DNA from: Thermoanaerobacteraceae bacterium
GTDB taxonomy: Bacteria > Bacillota > JADQBR01
Length of the DNA: 64,000 nucleotides
Assembly: GCA_017656305.1 (NCBI GenBank)
Contig: JACDOG010000001.1
Coordinates: forward strand, 1 to 64,000
Reading direction: 5' to 3'
Shown here: positions 26,985 to 35,255 of the stretch, one piece after another
How the letters are laid out: every line of letters starts with the position of its first letter
Position numbering within the stretch: the stretch's first letter is position 1
The notes under the pieces: generated by a model
What the model was told of the DNA's origin: nothing
The model's input: the letters and a program-made list of their open reading frames with translations, nothing else
Database searches by the model: none
Program-made: the position numbers and the translations under genes

Positions 26985-29681
26985 ATGACTATTCCTTACC
27001 CGATTGCAGCAATCAGTGTTCAGACTACCGGCCTGGACCCGGAAACGGATAAGATAGTTGAAGTTGGTGCGGCTAAACTGCTTCACGGCGAAATTGTGGA
27101 CCGGTTTCATTCTTATGTATATTATGAAAATACGCTGGACGAGACGGTTAAAAGGATTACCGGTCTTTCCGCCGCTGCATTGCTGGCAGCGCCAAAGTGG
27201 CATGAAGTGAAGCCGAAATTTGAGAAATTTTGTTCCGGTTGTCTGCTGGCCGGCCATAACGTATCCTTTCACCTGCAGTTTCTTGGTGAAAACCATTGCC
27301 ACCTGGATGGACAGGCTATGGACACCCTGGAGCTGGCCAAAGTATTTTACCCGCAGCTGGGTTCCTATTCCCTGGAAAACTTGAACAAGCATGTTTTAAC
27401 AGATAAGGTGCTGGCGCCCGGTGCACTAAACTCGGCTGTGGTTACAGCCAGGCTGCTGAAAGCCGTCATTAACCGGATTGCGGCGTTAGATGCCGCTACC
27501 TTAAGAAAAATATTACATATTGCTCCCGAAACCTGGCGGGAACGCCTGTTATTTGAACTAATCAACGACCAAATTATGTTCCAGGAGCAGGACGGGTTTT
27601 TCGAGGATACCAGGAAACAGCCCAGTTCGCCTCCAATCAGTCAGGAAATGGCCTTTAGTTTTGATAGCATCAGCAGGCTGTTGTCTGCTGAAGAGGGAAT
27701 CGGCACCGTGCTGCCTCAATATGAACTGCGGCCGCAGCAGGTTGATATGGCGAAACAGGTGTTTCTCGCTTTTGACAACAGCCAGCATCTGGTGGTTGAG
27801 GCCGGAACCGGAACAGGGAAAACCCTGGCGTACCTGACACCGGCAGCACTCTGGGCGCTAAACCACGGCCAACGGGTGGTAGTAAGTACCAATACCATCA
27901 GCCTGCAGCAACAGCTGTGGGAAAAGGATATTCCCCTGCTGGAGCGGTTACTGCCCGAAAAGTTTCAAGCTGCGTTGCTTAAAGGGAGGAGTAACTATTT
28001 ATGCCTTCGCAAATGGTCGCAGTTGCTCACCACTGTGGAAAAGCTGCCGGATTGGCAGCGAATATTTTGCATTACCATTCTCATCTGGCAAAGCGGCACC
28101 CTTACCGGTGATAAAGCGGAACTCAACATAAAGCGACGGTTTCAAAATTTGTGGGGAAAAATTTGTGCCGACGGCGATACCTGCTGGGGCAGCGAGTGCA
28201 GCTGGTTTCGCACTTGTTATGTTACCAGGGCAAAACAAAAAGCTGCCGGTGCCCATATTATCGTGGCCAACCATGCGCTGGTCCTGGCGGACTGTTTTTC
28301 CGGACATAAGGTACTCCCCGAATTTTCCAGGTTAATTGTGGATGAGGCACAACATTTTGAGGCAACTGCTGCCAAGCAGACAGGAGTATCGGTAACTACC
28401 GGTCAACTGATGTCTTTGGCGGATGACGTTATGAAACAAAAGGCGCCAGTGCAGTTTGCAGCGGTATTTCCTCAAAGACCGCTGCGGCAGTTAAATCAGG
28501 CCGGTCGCGACCTGAAAGGTGATGTGGAAAAGATTATGGACCTGTCGCGGCAACTGCTTTCAACAGCTACCGATAAAACCCTGCGCATTACCGAAAAAAT
28601 TACGGAAATGCCCGGCTGGAAGCAGTGGTGGGAACAGGCTGAGATTATCAGCAGCAGGCTGGTTGCTATTCAGGAACTGGTGGACAAATTGCTTGTGACA
28701 GTTGAAGAACAGGAAATCGCCAGTGAGATCTGGGACAAACAACTGCAGGTATTGTTTAATAAAGTTAGCGGCTTTCTTGAGGCCTGGCAGCAAATTCTCC
28801 TGTGGTCCAACCCGGATTATGTCACCTGGCTGGATGCTCGGGAAGAGAGTATCGCCTTCAACAGGCAGCCTATTAACGTGGGCCCAATACTAAACCAGGC
28901 TTTTTACCCGAACTTTGAAACAATTGTCTTTACCTCGGCAACCATCAGTATTAACAACAATTTCAAGTTTTTTGAGCAGTGTCTGGGATTGCAGGAAATT
29001 TCGCCAAGTTACCACCAGGTGACCTCACCGTTTGACTATCAAAAGCAGTCCCTGATTTGTATACCGGCGGACATTCCTCCGGCCAATGACAGGTATTTTC
29101 TGCAAAAAGCTATTCCGCTGCTGGAACAGTTAATAGGCATGCTGCGGGGTGCCTCGCTGGTTCTGTTTACCTCCCATCAAATGCTGCAGGAATGTTATTA
29201 CCGGTTGAAGGACATTTTCAGTAAGCAGGGAATTAAGCTTCTCGGACATAACATTGACGGCGACCGCTGGCAACTGGTGGAACAGCTCAAGAAAGATACC
29301 CGGACTGTTATTTTTGGTGCCCAGAGTTTCTGGGAAGGAGTGGATGTACCGGGGGACAGCCTCCAGTGCGTGATAATCATGCGGCTGCCGTTTATTCCCC
29401 CGGCAGAGCCGCCTGTTGCGGCGCGTATGGAGCTTCTGGAAAACAACGACAAGAACTCCTTTTACCATTTGAGTCTCCCTGAAGCAATTCTCAGGTTTAA
29501 ACAGGGGGTGGGTAGGCTAATTCGCTCCCGATACGATAAGGGGGTCATCGTTGTCCTGGATACCAGAATTACCAGCAAGTCATACGGCAAGTACTTTTTA
29601 CAGTCCTTACCCGGGTACAAGTTTCAAAAAACCGATTCCAGGGAGCTTTTATCGGTTGTTAACAATTTCTTAAAAAATTAA
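26985..29681 (+). CDS. dinG: DinG-family helicase with a degenerate exonuclease-like domain
   Basis: About 898 residues. The N-terminal domain aligns with the DEDDh exonuclease of Bacillus DinG but lacks its catalytic residues: SVQTTGL replaces DxETTG and HNVSFHLQFL has His for Asp. The XPD/DinG helicase core follows, with Walker A EAGTGTGKT, iron-sulphur cysteines (YLCLRKW, then CADGDTCWGSECSWFRTC), Walker B VDEAQHFE and C-terminal GAQSFWEGVDVPGD and GVGRLIRS. It unwinds DNA or R-loops in repair. ATG at 26985 follows GGGGGC; a long upstream extension is open but lacks a ribosome site. Confidence 0.9.
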   Translation: MTIPYPIAAISVQTTGLDPETDKIVEVGAAKLLHGEIVDRFHSYVYYENTLDETVKRITGLSAAALLAAPKWHEVKPKFEKFCSGCLLAGHNVSFHLQFLGENHCHLDGQAMDTLELAKVFYPQLGSYSLENLNKHVLTDKVLAPGALNSAVVTARLLKAVINRIAALDAATLRKILHIAPETWRERLLFELINDQIMFQEQDGFFEDTRKQPSSPPISQEMAFSFDSISRLLSAEEGIGTVLPQYELRPQQVDMAKQVFLAFDNSQHLVVEAGTGTGKTLAYLTPAALWALNHGQRVVVSTNTISLQQQLWEKDIPLLERLLPEKFQAALLKGRSNYLCLRKWSQLLTTVEKLPDWQRIFCITILIWQSGTLTGDKAELNIKRRFQNLWGKICADGDTCWGSECSWFRTCYVTRAKQKAAGAHIIVANHALVLADCFSGHKVLPEFSRLIVDEAQHFEATAAKQTGVSVTTGQLMSLADDVMKQKAPVQFAAVFPQRPLRQLNQAGRDLKGDVEKIMDLSRQLLSTATDKTLRITEKITEMPGWKQWWEQAEIISSRLVAIQELVDKLLVTVEEQEIASEIWDKQLQVLFNKVSGFLEAWQQILLWSNPDYVTWLDAREESIAFNRQPINVGPILNQAFYPNFETIVFTSATISINNNFKFFEQCLGLQEISPSYHQVTSPFDYQKQSLICIPADIPPANDRYFLQKAIPLLEQLIGMLRGASLVLFTSHQMLQECYYRLKDIFSKQGIKLLGHNIDGDRWQLVEQLKKDTRTVIFGAQSFWEGVDVPGDSLQCVIIMRLPFIPPAEPPVAARMELLENNDKNSFYHLSLPEAILRFKQGVGRLIRSRYDKGVIVVLDTRITSKSYGKYFLQSLPGYKFQKTDSRELLSVVNNFLKN

Positions 29682-29766
29682 AATTAATTCGGGATAACTT
29701 GGAAGGAATTTCTTATGGCTTGCAGAATAGTAACTAAGCAATTTTCCTAAAGGCGGGGTGGGAATT

Positions 29767-30096
29767 TTGTCGGTTGGTAAGGCACAGTTATGTCACATCA
29801 TAATTGATGCTACAGAATTGAGCAGCCTGGATGACCACGATTTTTACCGCATGGTAGCTATCAAGATTATCAGGCAGTTGCTGAAAAAGGATATCTGTGA
29901 CGGCTTGCTCAACATACCATTACCTAAAAGTCATCATACATTCAACTTATTCTTACAGGCTGTTCAGGAGGAACTACCCTCTTGCTGTCCCATTTTAATC
30001 GTACTTAACAATCCTGACGTATTAAACGAAAAGCGGCGGGAAAGATTTTCCTCAATTTTTTCTCAAGACCAGAGAATCGGTTTGGTGCTTGCATGA
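29767..30096 (+). CDS. Hypothetical protein
   Basis: About 109 residues, soluble. Segments LCHIIIDATELSSL and CCPILIVLNNPDVL look like two beta strands of an alpha/beta fold flanking helices, so it might be a small receiver- or STAS-like domain, but no motif fixes this. TTG at 29767 is well spaced from a GGGGTGG site; a GTG at 29758 is also open. It stands alone between dinG and a strong terminator. Confidence 0.6.
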   Translation: MSVGKAQLCHIIIDATELSSLDDHDFYRMVAIKIIRQLLKKDICDGLLNIPLPKSHHTFNLFLQAVQEELPSCCPILIVLNNPDVLNEKRRERFSSIFSQDQRIGLVLA

Positions 30097-30110
30097 GTAT
30101 GCGGGAGTCG

Positions 30111-30159
30111 GGAGCCGGATATGGGATTGATAATCCCTGTATCCGGCTCCTGTTTTTTT
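30111..30159 (+). terminator. Terminator
   Basis: GGAGCCGGAT (30111-30120) / ATCCGGCTCC (30141-30150) with an inner GGGAT/ATCCC pairing, followed by TGTTTTTTT. Confidence 0.93.
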
Positions 30160-30236
30160 GTTTTATATTTTCTAGTATATTTCCCATTTTATACACATAG
30201 ATTTTAAGGAGACAAGCTACGGGGGAGGAAAATGAT

Positions 30237-30797
30237 GTGTCGGAGTTTTTCGTGTACTTGTTAGTGAGTGCCGTAATAGGGGGACTGCCTCTCTGGCCGC
30301 TGCTGCTGAGTGTTAAGGGGACCATTTTTTCCAACGAAACGAAGCTTACTTTTAAGGATTTGTTGGTTGAATGGGGGTTTGAATTGGCAGTGCTGGCCGT
30401 ATTGCTGGAGTTCTGTAAAGGGCTGGTGGTGACGCTAATTGCGTTGAATTTTTGGGATTCCTGGCAGGGTGTGGCCTTATTTGGCCTAGCGGTAGCTATG
30501 ATTTGCCAGCGTTTTATGTACCGGAAGTTTTCCGTTCATGGTTTGGCCATTTTTTGCGGTGCGATGTTTATTGTTTCCTCTTCCGGCTTTAAACTGTTTT
30601 CGGCCATTTGGCTATCCTTGCTGATTTTGTTAAGGAGTCACTTCCGAGCTGCAGTCGCTGGCCTGGTAACTTTAACTGTGTTTACTGTTGTCAGCAACTT
30701 TCCTGACTATACCGTAGTGTTGTGTTTGGGTTATACCCTGGTATACATGTTAACAGGTATAAGAAAAAGCGGTTGTCAATTATTTCCTAAAATATAA
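30237..30797 (+). CDS. Polytopic membrane protein, possibly a divergent PlsY-like acyltransferase
   Basis: 186 residues with five or six hydrophobic helices. The N-terminal SAVIGGLPLWPLLLS and the later LLEFCKGLVVTLIAL resemble the GSIPFG and DxxKG regions of glycerol-3-phosphate acyltransferase PlsY, but the invariant residues are not clearly kept. GTG at 30237 follows GGGAGG. Function unproven; an inactive PlsY paralogue is the best guess. Confidence 0.6.
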   Translation: MSEFFVYLLVSAVIGGLPLWPLLLSVKGTIFSNETKLTFKDLLVEWGFELAVLAVLLEFCKGLVVTLIALNFWDSWQGVALFGLAVAMICQRFMYRKFSVHGLAIFCGAMFIVSSSGFKLFSAIWLSLLILLRSHFRAAVAGLVTLTVFTVVSNFPDYTVVLCLGYTLVYMLTGIRKSGCQLFPKI

Positions 30798-30830
30798 AAG
30801 TAAATTCCTTTCACCATTTTGGCAAAGTAC

Positions 30831-30838
30831 CATACAAT
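30831..30838 (+). promoter_or_regulatory. Sigma-E-type -10 element of spoVM
   Basis: CATACAAT matches the sigma-E -10 consensus exactly and lies 37 bp before the spoVM start. A -35 is not obvious. spoVM is under mother-cell sigma-E control in Bacillus. Confidence 0.5.
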
Positions 30839-30874
30839 AATACAACAAACAGCGTAAAAAGAGGTGAGAGGAAA

Positions 30875-30943
30875 GTGCGTGTCATTTTCGTTCCCATGCC
30901 TAACTTTTTGAAAAATGTGCTGCGTAAAATTCTCAGGCAGTGA
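30875..30943 (+). CDS. spoVM: Stage V sporulation protein M (SpoVM)
   Basis: A 22-residue amphipathic peptide, MRVIFVPMPNFLKNVLRKIL plus RQ. It aligns without gaps with Bacillus SpoVM at the residues that matter: Pro9, Phe11, Leu12, Arg17 and Leu20. SpoVM recognises the curvature of the forespore membrane and anchors SpoIVA for coat assembly. GTG at 30875 follows GAGGTGA by seven bases. A sigma-E-like -10 lies upstream and a hairpin downstream. The gene is far below normal gene-calling length. Confidence 0.85.
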   Translation: MRVIFVPMPNFLKNVLRKILRQ

Positions 30944-30972
30944 GAGAGCTACTGGCTCTCTCCAGTTTATTG
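30942..30972 (+). terminator. Terminator of spoVM
   Basis: GAGAGAGC (30942-30949) / GCTCTCTC (30955-30962), overlapping the stop codon and followed by a weak T-rich stretch. Confidence 0.6.
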
Positions 30973-31063
30973 GCATAAAAGCAGCACCTGACCTGTATTA
31001 TGTATAGAAAGAGAAAAAGAGCAACCTGAGGTAATGCGTCCGGAAGACAGGCAGGTGTGGTAT

Positions 31064-31813
31064 ATGAAGAAAAACATGGTGTGGTGGATACCCGGTGTCT
31101 TGATTTCCAGTATAGTTTTTTTCAGTATTCTCTATTTTAACGCCAACCCCGGAACAATTCAGCCAGCAGTTGAGGTACCGGATGCAAGTCACCCCTTGGT
31201 CACCGTAAGTGACATGTACAGGCATATCGAACAAGGTGACTGGCGCACTGTGAAAAACTTTGTCAGCAACCAGGTGTGGCAAGAGTTAAATACCTCCGGA
31301 TTCAGAGAAAAATGGCAAAACTTGCAAGCTGACGACAGTAGTCTGGATTTTGTGTCCTTCGTGGTAATGAAATTGGAGAGAAAAAGCGATACGATCACAG
31401 ATGTTCTCGGAAGAGCGGTCTGGGTGGCGAAAGACAGGGTAGTACCCGACGAGACGCAGCAGATTACTTTACGGCTGATAAACGATAACTGGATTATCAC
31501 CGGTATCAAGTTTTACCCGGCAGTAGACCAGGTGGGCAAGTTTTTTTCGGCGGTTTCCCTGGGGGACTGGCAAAGTGCTGCAGGGTACGTCTCGCAACCG
31601 GTCATGGCTACCATTAGGGCACAGGCATTACCGTTAAAGCAGGCTAACTTTATTGCAGAGGATTTTGCTGTCAATGAGGAGCAGGCCTGGGTGAAAGGTA
31701 AATTGGTGACCGGTGGCAGCAAACCCAGGGTGGTACCGGTCAGTGCCCGGTTAAAAAAGGCTGATGACCGCTGGCAGATAATCAAGATTACTGGAGGTTG
31801 GCCTGAAAAGTAA
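31064..31813 (+). CDS. Membrane-anchored extracytoplasmic protein with two NTF2-like halves
   Basis: 249 residues: an N-terminal signal-anchor (KKNMVWWIPGVLISSIVFFSI) and an external domain of two related halves. YRHIEQGDWRTVKNFVS and FFSAVSLGDWQSAAGYVS start each half, and each goes on to a strand-rich part, like DUF4878/NTF2-like modules. The start could be ATG at 31034 or 31064; the second puts Lys residues directly before the anchor. A 30-residue membrane peptide follows 15 bp later. Function unknown. Confidence 0.7.
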   Translation: MKKNMVWWIPGVLISSIVFFSILYFNANPGTIQPAVEVPDASHPLVTVSDMYRHIEQGDWRTVKNFVSNQVWQELNTSGFREKWQNLQADDSSLDFVSFVVMKLERKSDTITDVLGRAVWVAKDRVVPDETQQITLRLINDNWIITGIKFYPAVDQVGKFFSAVSLGDWQSAAGYVSQPVMATIRAQALPLKQANFIAEDFAVNEEQAWVKGKLVTGGSKPRVVPVSARLKKADDRWQIIKITGGWPEK

Positions 31814-31828
31814 GGAAGAAGGGAAAGT

Positions 31829-31921
31829 ATGGTTTATCCGCGTCGTTACTGGAGGGCCAAGTTCGGGTTAGCTTTCATTCTGATGGGATTAGTTTTGTTA
31901 ATTAAATATATCATAAATTAG
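31829..31921 (+). CDS. 30-residue single-span membrane peptide
   Basis: Basic N-terminus (YPRRYWRAK) then one transmembrane helix (FGLAFILMGLVLLIKYII). GGAAGAAGGG precedes the ATG and a strong terminator overlaps the end. Co-transcribed with the anchored protein before it. Unknown role; size and form are typical of small inner-membrane regulators. Confidence 0.65.
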   Translation: MVYPRRYWRAKFGLAFILMGLVLLIKYIIN

Positions 31922-31955
31922 CAGGGGGCAGTGTAGCACCCCTGCTAATTTTATG
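31915..31955. terminator. Bidirectional terminator between convergent genes
   Basis: AATTAGCAGGGG / CCCCTGCTAATT stem (31916-31927 with 31939-31950) followed by TTA-rich sequence; the minus-strand gene ends at 31961. Confidence 0.8.
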
Positions 31956-31960
31956 TGTGC

Positions 31961-32356
31961 TCACATCCGGGCCACGGCTGAAATGCCGCCAACAGCACCT
32001 GCCAGCAAACAGTAAACCAAGCGCAGGGTAGTGGTGTTTGCTGAGATGCTGTGGGGTGACAGCAGCAGTGTTAGGAGGAAAACAATAATGAAAAAACCGA
32101 CAGCAACAGAAATTCCCATGATGAGACCTTTCCGTCCCGCCCGCCTGGCAGCCCTGCTGCCGCCAAAGAAGACGCTGATTACCAGAACTATCAACGCCAG
32201 AAGGGACGCGTAGCTTTCCGGTAGAGAGGATAAATACACCGTTAAGGCGACAATCAGGGTCAGGATAAAGGATAACAGTACTGCCAGTGTTATTCCTAAT
32301 AGGACTGCACCAAAGAAGCTGGTGTCGTTTTTATTGGCATTATCTTGCCAGGCCAA
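31961..32356 (-). CDS. TIGR04086-family membrane protein
   Basis: About 131 residues with four hydrophobic helices and the block FFGGSRAARRAGRKGLIMG between helices 2 and 3, which is diagnostic of the TIGR04086/DUF3792 family of Firmicutes. TTG at 32356 follows GGGGGTGG on the minus strand; a GTG at 32365 overlaps that site. Function unknown; members often lie near preprotein translocase or queuosine genes. Confidence 0.8.
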   Translation of the reverse strand: MAWQDNANKNDTSFFGAVLLGITLAVLLSFILTLIVALTVYLSSLPESYASLLALIVLVISVFFGGSRAARRAGRKGLIMGISVAVGFFIIVFLLTLLLSPHSISANTTTLRLVYCLLAGAVGGISAVARM

Positions 32357-32447
32357 TTTTACCACCCCCGTTTTCTCTTATAAAAAAATATGTACCGGTT
32401 GGGAAAATATGCTAGTTAATCCACCAATTCTTAAAAATGACCTTATG

Positions 32448-32476
32448 TTGACACCATATTTTGCTAAGAGTATAAT
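32448..32476 (+). promoter_or_regulatory. Consensus sigma-A promoter of the ABC exporter operon
   Basis: TTGACA (32448-32453), 17-bp spacer, TATAAT (32471-32476): a perfect match to both hexamers, 26 bp before the ABC ATPase gene. Confidence 0.9.
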
Positions 32477-32502
32477 CAGGAAGAAAGGAATGAGAGAAGT
32501 TT

Positions 32503-33477
32503 ATGGCTATTCTGGAAACGCACGATTTATCCAAAAGATTTGGCCGGATGTGGGCCGTGAAAAAGGTAAACCTGTCGGTTGAACCCGGGGAAATTTTTGG
32601 CTTTCTCGGACCCAACGGGGCGGGCAAGTCTACCACCATAAACATGCTGACTACTCTGCTAAAACCAACTGAAGGACAGGCCCTGATAGCCGGACACGAC
32701 GTGGTAGCCGAGCCTGAAAAAGTCAGGCAAAATATTGGTTTGGTTTTTCAGGACCCAAGTTTGGACGAAACGCTTACTGCCAGGGAAAACCTGTACTTTC
32801 ACGCCTTACTGTACGGCATTCCGGCAAAAAGCCGCGAGCAGAAAATTACCATGTTCCTGCAGGCAATGGAACTGGAACATAGAAAGAACAGTTTGGTCAA
32901 AACTTTTTCCGGGGGGATGCGGCGGCGCCTGGAAATTGCCCGGGGATTACTGCATGACCCACGTGTGCTGTTTTTGGACGAACCGACCCTAGGTTTGGAT
33001 CCTCAAACGCGGCGGCTAATATGGAAATACGTTATAGACCTGAGAAACAGACTGGAAACCACAATCTTTCTCACCACTCATTATCTGGAAGAAGCGGAAC
33101 ATTGCGACCGGATAGCCATCATTGACCGCGGCGAAATAATTGCTATGGACACGCCGGCAAACTTGAAAAGCAGGTTAGGTGGGGACATTATCAGTATGGA
33201 TACGGCTGACAATGCTGCCGCAGCAGCGTTTATTGAAAATACATGGGGCCATGCAGTCACTTCACAGCAAACCGGGTTGTCCTTTAAAGTAGCAAACGGT
33301 GAGCAATTTATTCCCGTGTTGGTAAAATCATTGAACATACCTATTAAAACTATCAGTGTCCGCAAGCCAACATTGGAGGACGTTTTTGTTTCCCTTACGG
33401 GACGCAACATCCGTGATGAAGTAATGGATGAAAAGGAAGGAATGCGGCTGCGAGTGAGAGCGAGGAGGACTCGTTGA
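32503..33477 (+). CDS. ABC-2 type exporter, ATP-binding protein
   Basis: A 324-residue ABC ATPase of the drug/antibiotic (DrrA-like) group. Walker A is GPNGAGKST near residue 43, the signature is FSGGMRRRLE, Walker B is VLFLDEPTLGLD and the switch His lies in TTHYLEEAE. The C-terminal extension beyond residue 220 is usual for DrrA-type proteins. ATG at 32503. Its stop overlaps the permease start by one base, so the two form one transporter. The cargo cannot be told. Confidence 0.93.
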   Translation: MAILETHDLSKRFGRMWAVKKVNLSVEPGEIFGFLGPNGAGKSTTINMLTTLLKPTEGQALIAGHDVVAEPEKVRQNIGLVFQDPSLDETLTARENLYFHALLYGIPAKSREQKITMFLQAMELEHRKNSLVKTFSGGMRRRLEIARGLLHDPRVLFLDEPTLGLDPQTRRLIWKYVIDLRNRLETTIFLTTHYLEEAEHCDRIAIIDRGEIIAMDTPANLKSRLGGDIISMDTADNAAAAAFIENTWGHAVTSQQTGLSFKVANGEQFIPVLVKSLNIPIKTISVRKPTLEDVFVSLTGRNIRDEVMDEKEGMRLRVRARRTR

Positions 33478-34232
33478 TGCTGGTTCGGGAGCTGAAAGGT
33501 ATTTACGTAATATGGCTGCGGGAACTGATTAAATTTTGGCGGGAAAAAATCCGTATCCTCACTTCCCTGGTGCAGCCTGCAGTTTGGTTGTTTATCATGG
33601 GAAAGGGCATCGGCAGCAGCTTTGCCGCGTCGCTGACGGTGGATTACGTGCAGTTTATGTTTCCAGGCGTTATCGGTATGACGGTCCTATTTACGTCCAT
33701 ATTTTCTGCGGTATCCATAATCTGGGACCGCCAGTTCGGTTTTCTCAAGGAAGTCATGGTTGCACCTGTATCCCGTACCTCCATTGTTATCGGTAAGGCC
33801 TTAAGCGGCAGCACCACCGCCATGATACAAGGGACAATGATCTTGTTGTTTGCTCCGCTGGTGAAAGTTCACGTTACCTTAGTAATTTTGCTGCAGTCCA
33901 TGTTTGTCATGTTTTTGATTTCTTTTACTTTATCCTCAGCCGGCATCTTGGTGGCGGCGCGAATGGAATCCTTTCACAGCTTCCAGTTGCTGATGAATTT
34001 TATTGTGATGCCCATGTTTTTTCTTAGCGGTGCGATTTTCCCCATTTCAAGACTGCCTTTGTGGATGCGTTCCCTGGCTGTCATCAACCCGTTAAGGTAT
34101 GGCGTAGATGCGCTGAAAGGTGTTATTATTCAGTTAAATGAAAACAGCATCATGCTGGATTTATCAGTTATAATGGTACTGGCACTTGTTTTGGTTTCTC
34201 TAGCAGTATATGTTTTCAAAAAAGAAGGATGA
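33477..34232 (+). CDS. ABC-2 type exporter, permease
   Basis: A 251-residue permease with six transmembrane helices and the ABC-2 block FGFLKEVMVAPVSRTSIVIGKAL. The C-terminal half has FFLSGAIFPISRLP before the last helices, as in DrrB/NodJ-like permeases. The ATG at 33477 overlaps the TGA of the ATPase gene. Confidence 0.93.
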   Translation: MLVRELKGIYVIWLRELIKFWREKIRILTSLVQPAVWLFIMGKGIGSSFAASLTVDYVQFMFPGVIGMTVLFTSIFSAVSIIWDRQFGFLKEVMVAPVSRTSIVIGKALSGSTTAMIQGTMILLFAPLVKVHVTLVILLQSMFVMFLISFTLSSAGILVAARMESFHSFQLLMNFIVMPMFFLSGAIFPISRLPLWMRSLAVINPLRYGVDALKGVIIQLNENSIMLDLSVIMVLALVLVSLAVYVFKKEG

Positions 34233-34249
34233 GAAGGGAGATGGTTTTG

Positions 34250-35065
34250 GTGGCTAAAGCCAAAGAACAAATGATTTTTACCCTGACCGTAGCCGAAAGC
34301 AAGCGGCTGATAGCAAAGGCTACGGTACAAAAAGACTGCGTCAAGGCAGCCCTTAACGGCGGGCGCTTGATTTTGAGCGGGGGTACTACCAACGGTTATA
34401 TTTTGGAGGAATTGCTGGGTAAGGAGATTGACAAGGCAAATTATACTGCTGGTATTGTCGCCGGAGGCAGGCAGTGCGTCACTGATCCTGACAGCAGAAT
34501 CCAGCCGCATGTATGGGAAAACGGCAAACTGAGCTCTCGCTCCTGGTTGGACGTACTGGCCGATTTCGGCCCGAAAGATGTCTTTATTAAGGGTGCCAAT
34601 GCGGTTGATGCAGATGGAAACGTGGGTATTCTAATGGCAAATCCCGTTGGCGGTACTATCGGGCAGGCTCTGGGTATTCTTTATGCTAGAGGTTCTCATC
34701 TTGTTGTTCCCGTGGGTTTGGAAAAGATGATACCTTCCGTAAAACAGGCAGCTCAAGTGACACCGGGAATTCACGGCTATTATAAAAGAATCGGTCAGGC
34801 AACGGGCTTGATGCCCTTGAGCAACGTACAGGTCATTACAGAAATTGAAGCACTGTCAATACTCTTTGGTGTTGAAAGTTACGCCGTTGCTGCAGGGGGC
34901 TGCGGCGGCAGCGAGGGTGCTGTTACTCTGGTGGCAGCGGGGGAAGCAAGCAAGCTGGACAAACTTGAGGTCTTTTTAAAGCAGGAAATCAAGGGCGAGC
35001 CCAACCTTAAGGCAGACAAGCAGGCCTGCAAGAAATGCAACGCCAAATGCAACCTTCCGGGTTAA
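34250..35065 (+). CDS. Uncharacterised protein with a CoA-transferase/NagB-like fold and C-terminal Cys cluster
   Basis: About 271 residues. The early ALNGGRLILSGGTTNGYILEE and the later FIKGANAVDADGNVGILM and AAGGCGGSEGAV recall the glycine-rich loops of NagB/RpiA/CoA-transferase-like proteins. The tail ends CKKCNAKC, a possible metal site. The start is unclear: TTG at 34247 and GTG at 34250 are well placed behind GGGAG, while ATG at 34229 overlaps the permease stop. Sitting last in the ABC operon, it may be co-transcribed without being a transporter part. No reaction can be named. Confidence 0.65.
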   Translation: MAKAKEQMIFTLTVAESKRLIAKATVQKDCVKAALNGGRLILSGGTTNGYILEELLGKEIDKANYTAGIVAGGRQCVTDPDSRIQPHVWENGKLSSRSWLDVLADFGPKDVFIKGANAVDADGNVGILMANPVGGTIGQALGILYARGSHLVVPVGLEKMIPSVKQAAQVTPGIHGYYKRIGQATGLMPLSNVQVITEIEALSILFGVESYAVAAGGCGGSEGAVTLVAAGEASKLDKLEVFLKQEIKGEPNLKADKQACKKCNAKCNLPG

Positions 35066-35087
35066 ATAAATATATTTTGCCAGGCTT

Positions 35088-35131
35088 ATTCCACCAGTAA
35101 TTTTTAACTAACTGGTGGAATTTTTCTTTTT
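35088..35131 (+). terminator. Terminator of the ABC operon
   Basis: ATTCCACCAGT / ACTGGTGGAAT stem (35088-35098 with 35111-35121) followed by TTTTCTTTTT. Confidence 0.9.
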
Positions 35132-35255
35132 GGAGGATATTCTCGGTTTTTGTGGAAAATGTTTCATAACAGACAAATTGCCTGTTTGAAGCAGCAGGCA
35201 TGTTTGCCAGTATAGGGAATAAACTGTTAGTGATGTCCTCAGGGAGGTAAGAACA

